Below, one piece after another: positions 25,845 through 35,569 of a stretch of 64,000 bases of DNA. The number at the start of each line of letters is the position of its first letter. Within the stretch, counting starts at the first letter, position 1. Both the position numbers and the translations under genes were made by a program. Origin of the DNA: Neofusicoccum parvum. Taxonomy: Eukaryota; Ascomycota; Dothideomycetes; Botryosphaeriales; Botryosphaeriaceae. Location of the stretch: assembly GCA_020912385.1 (NCBI GenBank), contig CP087207.1, forward strand, positions 2,604,001 to 2,668,000, in the 5' to 3' direction. The notes beneath the pieces are model-generated. The model searched no databases and had not been told where the DNA came from. It saw only the letters and a list, made by a program, of their open reading frames with translations.

Positions 25845-27189
25845 TTATGCGCCTAGGCTGGGGAAGGCGCTGGAGTCGTTGATGTTGACGCGGGTACCGG
25901 CACCGCCACGGGGAGCGCCACCACGCTCACCACCACGGCCGCCACGGCCACCACGGCCGCGACCCTCACCGCGGAAGCCACCCTCGCGAGGGCCGCCACG
26001 GCCACCACGGGGACCGCCACGGCCGCCACGGAAACCACCGCGCTCGTCACCACGGCCGTAGATGTCGCCGAGGTCAAGCTGGGCCTTCTCCTTCTTGCCC
26101 CTGTCACGGGCCTTCTTGCCACCGTCGCCAGCGAAGTAAGCCTCCTCTTCAGCACGCTCGATGGCCTTGCCCTCGGGGAACTTCTTGCTGGCACCCTCGT
26201 TAGGCTTGCGGATCTCGACGTTGCCGCCAAGAGCAGCCTTCTTCTCCAGGATCTCAGCGAGGTAGTCGTCGTAGCTCTTGACCTTCTCCTCCTCAGCGGC
26301 GGCCTCGGCCTCGGCCTGAGCGGCCTCGTCAGCGGCAGCGTCCTCCTCCTGCTTAGCAATGGCGTCACCAGCGATCTCGTCGGCGAGCTCCTTGTTGCCG
26401 TCCTCACCACCCCAGCCCTGCTGGACCTGCTTAGGAGTATCGCTGCAATCAGTTAGACCAAGTTCCGTGCATTCAATTAGATGGCTGGGTTCTTACGAGA
26501 CACCAGTGCGGCCGTGGCGGTCGTCACGGCGAGGGCCGCCCCTGCCACCGCGTCCACCGCGCTCACCACCTAGCTCAAGTTAGCTGTGAAACACTAAGCG
26601 TCATGTGCGCAATTTACCTCTCAGGCGGTTGGAGTGGCGATCCTGGCGGAGGCCGTCGTCGGTCGGCTTGCCACGGTTGTTGGAGCTGCCGGCAGTGCGG
26701 TCGCGGAAAGCTGCGGGGTACGCGTCAGCTGCCGTCCATGCCAATTGGGGAAGTCCATCGTCCGCGACCTCTGCACAAAAGCCAGAGACCGGGCTGTAGT
26801 ATTCTTACCTCCCTCGTTGCCGGAGAACTGCTGGCGGCCGCCACGGACACCGGTGGCCGGAGCGGGCTTGAGCGGGGCCTCGCTGCCAGCATTGCGCTTG
26901 CCGGTGCGGGCAGCAGGCTTGTCAATGGCCTTGGTAGGCGGCACGGGTTGCCTCCTTTCGGGGTCGAGCTCCGGGTCGTTGCCTGGCAAAAATTGTGAGA
27001 TGAAAGCTACGGACGCGTTTGCGGGGTCGCAGGTGAGTTACCCAGGAGCTCGTAGAGGTTCTGCGGGCGGGTCGAAGTCAGCAAAATTGGGCATTGAACG
27101 GCGCGAAAGACGCGGGGCAAAAAGTGCGAGCCGTGTGCGGATGCAGCGATGGCGGAACTGACCTTGGATGCGATGCTGCCTGACGCCAT
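25845..27189 (-). CDS. Stm1/SERBP1 (HABP4)-type ribosome-associated protein
   Basis: Six exons on the minus strand: 27163-27189, 27042-27060, 26809-26982, 26618-26710, 26497-26569 and 25845-26442, giving 327 residues. Stm1/SERBP1 proteins bind the 80S ribosome, occupy the mRNA channel of idle ribosomes and preserve them in stress. The N-terminus carries the Stm1 signature NLYELLGND at 10-18, split by introns on both sides. A basic, Gly/Arg-rich middle follows (RDRTAGSSNNRGKP, GERGGRGGRGG). Next is an acidic helical HABP4-like region (YDDYLAEILEKKAAL, then IRKPNEG and AYFAGDGG). The C-terminus is an RGG/RGGRGG tail typical of RNA-binding proteins, ending FPSLGA. Exon 2 is only 19 nt. The RGG tail makes the plus strand read as a long Pro/Arg frame, which is a shadow. 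Confidence 0.9.
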
Positions 27190-27906
27190 GGCGATGGAAG
27201 AAAGCGCCTTTCGCGCTTGTCCTTCTAGGAACGCACTCTGGTGGGGAGCAGGTGAAGCTTGCGAGAGTCGGATCCCGGAACAAGAGGACCTGGACTCTCT
27301 GTGTGATGTCGCGACGGCGAGGACGTTGGTGCGCGGTCGAGGACGATGGGTGGTGTCGTCGGCCGGGACGTGGTTGGACGTTGACGAAATTATCTCATTG
27401 TGGTCGGGCCAAGCCTAAGCGAGCGGGAACAAGACGCCAGACCAGACGCCAGACAAACGACGCAGCATCGCCTCAGCCCACCGACTTTGTCAAAACACGC
27501 ATTTCACAGCCTGCACAGCACTTGTTTGGACGACAATGGATTGGTCGCACCGCCGACAGCCGCCAGCCGCCCGGCGCGTGCTGGCGGCTGGTCCTGGAAA
27601 ATAGCTACGTATGTACACCGGGGCGAGCCGGCGCATCAAGGCCGATCCTATGCGATGGATCGATGGATCCAAGACACCTGCGCCGCTGCGCCGTGTACGA
27701 CGGCTCATCTGACTGGCCCCCCTCTCGGCTGACTGTACCCTCTTTCCCACCGGCCCATCTCGAGACGCCTCTCTGTGCCCAATTTTTTTCCGGAACCTGG
27801 TCCGCCCTACCAAACGCCCGCTAATTACAAAATGGTACTTTTATGTTCAAAACGTAACTCGTCAGATCGTGCATCCGAAGTGAAGAGCATCTCCAATGCT
27901 GTACAT
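27190..27906. other. Upstream region of the Stm1-like gene
   Basis: On the minus strand this is the 5' side of the Stm1-like gene and the 3' side of the bZIP gene. A small direct repeat GATGGATC occurs twice around 27654-27669. No gene is visible. Confidence 0.5.
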
Positions 27907-29592
27907 TCAACCCGTCTGGTAGGAGAACTGGGTCGGGAAGTGCATGCTGGCCGAGAGCCCGAATGGGTCGGCGTCGAGAATCGGGTCGTACGGGTCGAAG
28001 CCGTGGTTCATATTGCCCGACATGGCATAGCCACTTTGCGCATCTGCTGGCTGCAGTGCTGCTGGTGACGTGTACTGGTCTTGGCCCTGGAACTGTTGTG
28101 GCGCAATCTGCCCGGACCCTGGTGGCTGGAGCTGCGGTGTGCTCTGCGGCTGCATGTTCGGCGGGAACTGCGGCGGGTACGGCGCGGTGGAGGCGGAGTG
28201 TTCGCTGGGGTCTCGATCGTCGATCATGTCGGCTTGTGCATCGTATTCCTGTTCTGTACGCACGAGGTCAATCTAGGACGAACAGAGCTCTATGCATAAA
28301 TATACGCAAAAGGGGGCGGGTCAGCTTGCCGAGTTGATCCATGTGGCTCTGGAACGGTGACGGGTAGAAGGCGGACGGGCCGTTGCCATTCCCCGCCAGA
28401 GCGTTCCCTCCTGCGGACGATGCGTTGGGCAGGCCGCTGGGTGCGGCGAACTGCGTGTTCAAGGACGACGAGCGTTGGGGCGGAAGCGGGTTGTACTGTG
28501 ACCTAGAGGGCTGTGGACGGATCTGCTGCTGTTGTTGCTGTTGCTGTTGCTGCTGCTGCTGCTGCGATTGAGACACGGGACCCATGTTGGGCGAAATAGT
28601 TGGAATGAAATTGGGCGACTTCGTCGCGGTAGTTGACGGAGAAGACATGTGAGAAGCTGGGGTTGGCTGTGAATGCGGTGAATGGTTTGGCACTGAACCA
28701 TCGGGTTGAGCAAGCGGCGAGCCTTGCACGCCCTCAACCTTCTGGGGAAAGCCAACCAACGAGCGACGCGCCTGCTGGTGGCGGTTCATAATGGCCCTCT
28801 GCATCGGCGGCTGCACGGCGGATCCTGGGGGCGGCACACGGGTTGGGCCCATGTGTGGGCTGCCCGTCTTTGCACGGAGCTCGGCCTGGACATCAATGCC
28901 TGCGGGGTATCAGACTCGGTGTTGGGAGGACAGCACCCAGGTGGGCGTACCTTTCTCCAGCAGGATCCGCTCCAGCAGCGAGTTCTTGTACCTCAGCATC
29001 AGACACTCATCTGCGGCACTGCGATGGTTCTGCTGCAGGGTCTGCAGCGTCTCCTCATGGTGCTTGATAGTACTCTCCAATTGCTTGATGTACTCGGTAC
29101 GACGCTCGCGGAAGGCAGCCTGGGCCTGGCGATTGCGCTGCTTGCGCTCCTCAGACGTGGCATAGATCTTGCGACGCTTAGTTAGCACCGGTGGGCGAGA
29201 CATAGCGCGGGGTGCGTTGTATGTGCAGCGTGTGGTGGAGAGCTCACAGGTTTACGGCCACCCTTGCGCTTCTGCTGCTGCTGGGGCTGCTCCTGGGCGC
29301 TATATGACTCCGCCTCAGGCTCGGGCGTGGTCGCGATAGAGCTGGCCGAGCCATCCCTCGACGGCTCCTCCGACTTGCCTACTGCGGCAGGCGTATCTTT
29401 GGCGGTGTTGTTATCGCCCATCTGCGCCTTGGGCCAGTGAGGCGGCGGGACAGACGCGACAGTCGGGGTGCACGCGCGCTTCTGCGCCGGTTCGGGCGAT
29501 CCGGGGCGCTTGACGTGAGTCTGTTTGTCGGGGCGTTTGATAATGTTGATAATAGAAAGATAACCTCGCGTTGACGGTGGATGGGCGGGCAA
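27907..29592 (-). CDS. AP-1-like bZIP transcription factor with polyglutamine tract
   Basis: Four minus-strand exons: 29248-29592, 28951-29167, 28330-28899 and 27907-28253, giving 492 residues. The basic region contains NRQAQAAFRERR (127-138), the N-x-x-A-Q-x-x-F-R pattern of the fungal Pap1/Yap1 class, followed by a leucine zipper to about residue 190 (LLERILLEKGID). It should bind DNA as a dimer in the nucleus. The rest is disordered: Pro/Ser/Gln-rich, with 14 consecutive Gln (28523-28564) and an Asp/Pro/Phe-rich C-terminus. The acceptor before IYATSEERKQ is chosen at the second of two nearby AGs, because the first lies 4 bases after CTAAC. The last intron fits best as GC-AG (28254-28329), giving MDQLEQEYDAQ; a GT-AG alternative (28254-28305) also keeps frame. 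The start could instead be the Met at 29421. Target genes cannot be inferred. Confidence 0.88.
28523..28564 (-). repeat. CAG/CAA tract coding for 14 glutamines
   Basis: Fourteen consecutive glutamine codons on the minus strand, mixed CAG and CAA, inside the bZIP gene. The CAA interruptions should slow length change by slippage compared with pure CAG. Confidence 0.9.
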
Positions 29593-32330
29593 AGTTGGCG
29601 TGAGGTAAGACGTTGGGTAATGGAAACAGAGCGGACCAGAGGGGAGCAGGCCGGGGGAATTTCAAAGTCTCTGGAGGCCAAGATGCGACGTCGGAGGCCA
29701 GCCCGCAGACTTTTTCACAAGAGCGCCGCCGCCCGCCCTCTTGCGTCGGTCCGCGCGCTCCCCCCCGAGCGCGCCGCCGACCTCAAAGCCCGCCGTCTGC
29801 GCTGCGTCGCCTGCCAGACCAGCGCGCCCTCGCCGTGGCCTGCCCCTCGACCAGCAGCCCGAGCCGCCCAATCAGCGCCGCCCAGCCCGCGCCCGCGCCG
29901 TCCAGCGGCCCCTGTCCGCCGTCTGCCACACCAGCGCCCATTCGCCCGCGCTCCCTCCAGCGCGCTCAGCCCGCCGCCGCGGGCCTGCCCTGCCCGGCCA
30001 GCCAGCTGCCTCACGCCTGCCTGCACGCCGGCACTCGCTGCGCGCCCGGGTGCAGCCTGCGATGCTCGCCACTCAGCGCCCGCGCCGCAGCCCTGGCGCC
30101 TGCGCCCCCCAGGATTGTTTTGCTGCTCGCGGCCAAGCGCGCCCGCAGCCCGGCCCCCGACGAGCCGTTTCTCCTCGGAGCTCGCCAGGCCTGCGCCGCG
30201 GACCAGCTCCATGCGGCTGATCGTCGCCGACGCGTGCTGCCGGCGAGCGCTGCTCAAGAACTCCTCATCTGCCCCTCCCGTTCGCAATGCGCGGCCGACT
30301 CGCAGCGCTGCCCGGCTGCCCGCCCGGCTGCGAGCGGACAGCCCGGCTGCTGCTCCGCCTGCTCCCTGCAGCGGGTGACCTCTGGCGATGGCTCGGCCTA
30401 TGCGGGCGGGTCTGCGCTGGCCGCCCGTGACGCCAGCGCGCGCCCGCTGGCCATCCCTGACACGGCCTCCGCTGCGCACGTTTTGCATCAGCCTGCCAGT
30501 GGCTCGAGTTCGCATGCCTGGTCACCTGCTCTCGGCTGCACCCCGCCCAGCCCGAGAGCCCTCAGCAACTTCGGCTCGTCGAGACGGAGCAGGCTAGCCT
30601 GGCGTGATGTACCTGAGCGCCTTTCCCGTTGCAGCGCGCGAGCTTCTCCAGTCTTCCCTTCCTCTCAAGCCTCGCCGCCTCAACGCTGCCCCTGATCACT
30701 GGAATGCGGAGGCGGTTGAATTATTGGCAGGCGTGGCAGCCCGCACCAGGTGCGCGTGAGCGGTGCGCGTGAGGGAGCAGACGGGGACGGCGCTGCTCTC
30801 ATTTCCACAGCTCCGCGGGAAGTGATCTCCGGTGAGATGACACTTGGAACGGAGAACGGTTCCAGAAGTCTGACGTTGTTCAGGCTTCCTCCCCGGAGAT
30901 GAGGGCCTCCACCACAGATCGCAGCGTTACCTGCATCTCCAGCGTTTCCTACGGATTATTTACTTATCTTCCGGTTGCATTGCGGGCCGCAAGCCCAGTC
31001 CCCAGCCCGGCTGCAGCTCAGCCGCAACAAGTGCTCGGCAGTGCTGTGATGGGATTTTGGCATGTTGCATGTGTGCTGACTTCACTGCAGGCTTCGTTAT
31101 CCCAGCACCGTGACTCGCATCCTCGACTGTGGTTCTCGCTCCACGCGATGTCCTTCTGGACGCTTACGCCGCTTGACATGATATGCGTGGCGCCTGTGCT
31201 TCACAGAGCGATTGTGTCCTTATCCGCCAATAATCGTACATCGACTGGTGGGCACGTGCAGAAATAGTGTTGATATGCTCGATTCGATCGATGGACTCCG
31301 AGGCAGCCTTTGAAACGCACAAAGATCTGCGTGGGATGTAGATAAGCCGCAGCGTGGGCTTGTTGGCTTGTTGGACTTTCCATCCGGAGGCCAATGGGGC
31401 GCCAACGTCTCAAAAGCAACGGCGGCCTCGCACCATGGCATTATGACGTAGAAATTTGCGAGCAAAAAGAGCCCGAAAGTTGCGTCCTTCAACGGTCATC
31501 ACAATTTTCGGATTGCTCTGTTTGTTGAACAGCCCTGGGATCCACTATTGCAGATTTTCGGAGACCACCCATTCTAAGTTGATTCAAGCCGAAGGAAACG
31601 CCGATGTTGGTTCCAAGCCATCGCACATCTCCAGGAGAGGACGGTCCAAGTCGAGTCTTCCGTACAAGATACCGAGATGAGTATCGATGACGATGGCAAT
31701 CGGGCCTGTGTGGACATCGCTTGGAGTTCCGCTCGGCCGCTCCCATGTGGTCTGGTTGCGCGCTTCCTCGACATCGAGCGAGCCTCCAGTGTAGACCTCT
31801 GGAAACCACTGAAGGAAGCCTTCAGCAATGCGAACCCTAAGGCCGACATTAGCTAAGTAAAACCCAATGGAAATGTACATCTGCAGCTGTGTGTTTGGCT
31901 TTTTGACTTCGCATGCATCGTTCGAGGGTATCTAAGCTTCCTTGGCAAGCTTGTCTCTCAGCTGCGGAAAGAGCGTTGTTCACTTCCCTTCACTTCTCGG
32001 CCTTCGTCCTCATCGTCATGGCTGCCGTTCCAATGAGGCCGCTCTGGTGGCAGGAACGACGGCCCTCAGATCTCCCGCCCGATCGATCTACCCCGCCTTG
32101 CAGGTTAACATTCTGTCTCACAGCATTCACCTTGACCGGCACGAGTTTGCGGACCAGAAATATGAAGCATACCACTTAAGCGCGTCGCGAGCTTCTCAAT
32201 GCACCCAGTAACCACCTCGTTCCCGCCCCGCCTGGTACTCGCAACGTCTAATGTCTGATTCAGTTGAGATCGCATCCTCTCGTTCCGGGCGTCGACTTCG
32301 GCACATCTGGCCCACCCACAAGCAGACTTC
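29593..32330. other. Divergent intergenic region between bZIP and arrestin genes
   Basis: The left part (about 29650-30700) is GC-rich with long overlapping open frames (up to 360 codons, 29613-30695 plus) of Ala/Arg/Pro composition and no domain; I do not call them. The right part is AT-richer. A 98-codon minus frame at 31584-31880 is listed separately. Promoters of both flanking genes must lie here. Confidence 0.5.
31584..31880 (-). CDS. Possible small hypothetical protein (98 aa)
   Basis: A minus-strand frame from an ATG at 31880 to a TGA at 31584. The peptide looks less biased than the GC-rich shadows around it: it opens MYISIGFYLANVGLRV, has a mixed composition, and contains GPIAIVIDTHLGILYGRLDL. 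Codon choice resembles the genuine genes. I recognise no family, and it could be a fragment of a decayed gene. Its divergent placement 450 bases from the arrestin gene is the only context. Confidence 0.25.
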   Translation of the reverse strand: MYISIGFYLANVGLRVRIAEGFLQWFPEVYTGGSLDVEEARNQTTWERPSGTPSDVHTGPIAIVIDTHLGILYGRLDLDRPLLEMCDGLEPTSAFPSA

Positions 32331-35300
32331 ATGGTACATAGCTTGCGATGCTATGGCAACGAGAGCGGAGTGCTGAGTCTTGCAGAACCAGGACAGCCGC
32401 CCCCCGAGAAGGGCCCTCCACGTCCACCAAAGATCTGTCCTCAGCCCTCATTCTCCGCGCCACCAAAACCTGCGGCCCACGCTCGAACTCGCTCAGCGCA
32501 TGGCCAGGAAGTGTCTGCGCCGAGGAACCCCGCGCCACAAATGACCCAGGCACCTGCGTGGTCAACTTCGGGAGCACCGCCGTGGTCGACTCTGACACGT
32601 CCGCTCTCTGACATCCGCGAACTCACCGAGCCAAGCTTACTAGAGCTGACAAACCGCAAGCCATTACCACGTGAACCTTCGGGGTCTGAAGTGAGGCGCA
32701 AATGTTCGTTGACAAGGAAAGGTTCTTTGCTGTCTCGAAAGGGTTCCCTCACTCGCAGACCATCCAACAAGGGTGCCCTTTCGCCTGCAGGAAGTCAACA
32801 CTCGGAGCACTGCCGTGGCCGTCCATCACCGTTCAGGACGCCAGGCAGTGACCGTTCAAGTGTTTACAGTATACCTATCGCAAACGTGCCACCCAGGTCT
32901 TCGTCCCGCACACGCGAGAACCGAATGATTCCTGCATCGCGTGGCCCGTTTTTGCCGCCACCTGCTCCGCGCGGTCTTGGTTACACGATACCCAATAGAG
33001 GGCTTTCAAAATCACCAGTTCGTGAAGTGGCTGCACGACTAGATCCAGTCTCTTCAGACGTTGTGCAAAGAATACCCTCAAGGACGTTTGCGAGAGACCC
33101 TTCCAATGAGATGCTTGAGTTTCCAACACACCGCCACCCTCGTGTATCAGTCGATATACAGCTCGGAGCACCCTTATTCGTGGGAGGAGGCAGCCTCGAA
33201 GGCAACGTCTGCATAACGATTGAAGACGCGGAGCGCCAGCGACACAAGCGGGCCTTGGCTATTGCAAGGATATCCGTTGATCTTCTGGGAGTCGAAGAGA
33301 TGTGGAACGCAAAGAGGGACATCTTCATGAATCTGGCGACGGAACTGATTGATTCCGAGAACCCGCCGCCCGAAAACATGGTGGACTCTGTGAAGCAGCT
33401 CTCCCCACTTGATCCGTACTGGCTGTTGAACCCATCTGTCACAACGATGCCATTCAGCATCAGCTTACCATTGGACGTGGGACCGCCCCCCTTCCAATCC
33501 AAGCTCGCCCGAATCCGGTATGTACTCTGTTGTACACTTCTTGTACGGGACAAAGGTGTTCAATACTTGGTCCGCACTTCGCAGGAAGTATCAGTGCTCT
33601 CCGTCTACGATCGTAAGTCTCTTATGAGCTACGGAATTTGCAAGTACTGAAAGCCAAACAGCGGAGAAAGCCCTGATGTCGCTTCCAAGTCCGCTAACGG
33701 CGGCGGATGAGTACACACGACCGAGAGAATCGATCATAGAAGTGATAAGAGTTACAGCCGGCCTCCACCGACAAGTGTGGGTCAGCGGCACTTGCATCTT
33801 TGTCGATGTGCATATTGCGAACAATAGCCGGAAGACAATCAAAAAGCTTGAGCTGCAACTGGAAAGAAACATATTATGTTACAAACACGTGAGTCTACAA
33901 TTGCACGGAGACAAGCCTCTCTTGCTAACAGGCTTGTAAGACTGCGGCGTCAACAATGGAGAAGTCTGCCGGTCAAGCTCGGATTTTTGACAACAACGAA
34001 CGCACTGTATTCGCCAAAACGTCTATCAAGCAGGGAATGCACGGCTGGTCTGGAGTTGCAGCCCACACGACTGTCACGAGAACCTGTGACCTGGAACTTC
34101 CCCGTGGGCACGCGACAGTGAAGTGTGGTAAGTTTTTGGCCATTCCGATTATGTCTCAGCACTTATCATTTGCAGGAAAGTTCTTCGAGGTCCGGTACTT
34201 CCTCAATATCGTAGTCAGCAGCACCCACAGGTAAAGTTATATGTCCATGCGGAGAATTCAGCACGCTGAAAGACTTCAGCAAACTCGTTACCGTCCAGCT
34301 ACCTATTGTCCTGATACATATGGTGGGCCCACTCGGATTCCTGATCCAGAATTTGGCACATCTGACAACTCGCAGAACTCCCTCGATGTTGTCCCAAATT
34401 CCGTGGCCCAAGTTGCCGCCGCCATTGAAGAGAAGCGAGGAAACCATCCCGACTCTCGTGCCCGAACTCTCACTCGACGGCCGTCACGATCCGTACAAGG
34501 CCGCGCTTTTGCAGCACCTCGCATGCAATCACTTGATCGCATGCGTTCTGAAGCAGATGATCTGCGAGAGCTCGGCCAAATGCTCGAGCGATCACCACGC
34601 AAATATAAACCAGCAACCAAACTGACCACAACAAATCATCCCGACGGCAGCACATCAATCAAGAGAGAACACATCATCCGCCGTGTCCAGAGTGCTACAC
34701 CCAAACTCACCAGCAGGCGCGTTGGTGGAAAGTACAGCTCTGACAACATCGGCCTCAACAGCGCCGTCGGGCTGGGCTACGGCTACCATAGTAATAACGA
34801 TTTGATCGGTAGCAGCGACTACCATGAGAGCGACAACCCACTCGCCCTGCCCCATCACCGCCGCCATGCCTCGAGCTCCGGCTACGAGACACCGCCGAAC
34901 GGCAACCGCCAGGGCCGCTTCATGGAAACAGGCAGCATCGAGAGCATGAAGCACCGCCTCCGCCACGTGCGCTCCAACGAGACGAACCGCAGCCTCCGCA
35001 CCGAACGCTCCTCGTCCGCCACCCACGGCTACCACCCGCCCCTGGGCCTTCAACAAGCCCCACAACTCACTCTCCCTCCCCGCTCCCACTCCCGCACCGG
35101 CAGCGGTACCTCGTCCTCGGCTGCGCCTCCACCACCGTCCCTCCCTCCGCCTCCTCCACCCTTTGGCTTCCGCGAAGCGGAGGTGGTGGGCCCCATCGGC
35201 GACGAGGTCGTCGACCTCAGCACTGGCGGCTCTGGCGGCGCGTACCCTGGCACTGGCGGCTCCGCGTTCGGCGGCATGGGGTCGGGCGCTGCGAGCTTCA

Positions 35301-35569
35301 AGGCTAGGCTGGACGCTGCGCGGGACCGGCAGTGGCGGTTCCAGGGCGTGGGCGGGCATCACTTGGGTAGTGGCGGTGGGCACGGACATGGACACGGGCA
35401 GCACGGCGGTGGGAACAGAGGGGCGGCGGCAGCAGGGGCGGCAAAAAGGGCAAAGGAGGGGTGGAGGGGATTGCCGGAGAGGGGGTTGGAGTGGATCATG
35501 GGGGATCGGGAGGAGAGGGAGAAGGAAAAGGAGAAGGAGAGGAGGAGAGCGATGGATAATTGGATTTGA
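32331..35569 (+). CDS. Large arrestin-fold protein
   Basis: Six exons: 32331-33612, 33662-33888, 33941-34127, 34176-34230, 34280-34322 and 34376-35569, giving 995 residues. Residues about 270-640 form an arrestin-like double beta-sandwich: the N-lobe begins RVSVDIQLGAPLFVGGGSLE and continues through VCCTLLVRDKG-type strands; the C-lobe carries TRPRESIIEVIRVTAGLHRQ, STMEKSAGQARIFDNNERTV and KLVTVQLPIVLIHMNSLDVV. Fungal arrestins commonly recruit ubiquitin ligases to membrane transporters, but I find no PPxY motif, so that role is not shown. The first about 250 residues are Pro/Ser/Arg-rich with repeated LTRKGS/LSRKGS. The C-terminal third is disordered (polyproline, Gly/His-rich stretch, then an E/K/R-rich end closing DNWI). 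Small exons of 55 and 43 nt sit inside the C-lobe. The N-terminal start is the least certain part. Confidence 0.85.

Noticed and set aside
25853..26410. 185-codon minus frame rich in Val, Arg and Ala
   Set aside because: It is a shifted frame of the last Stm1-like exon; the repeated GGY/CGY codons of the RGG tail keep other frames open.
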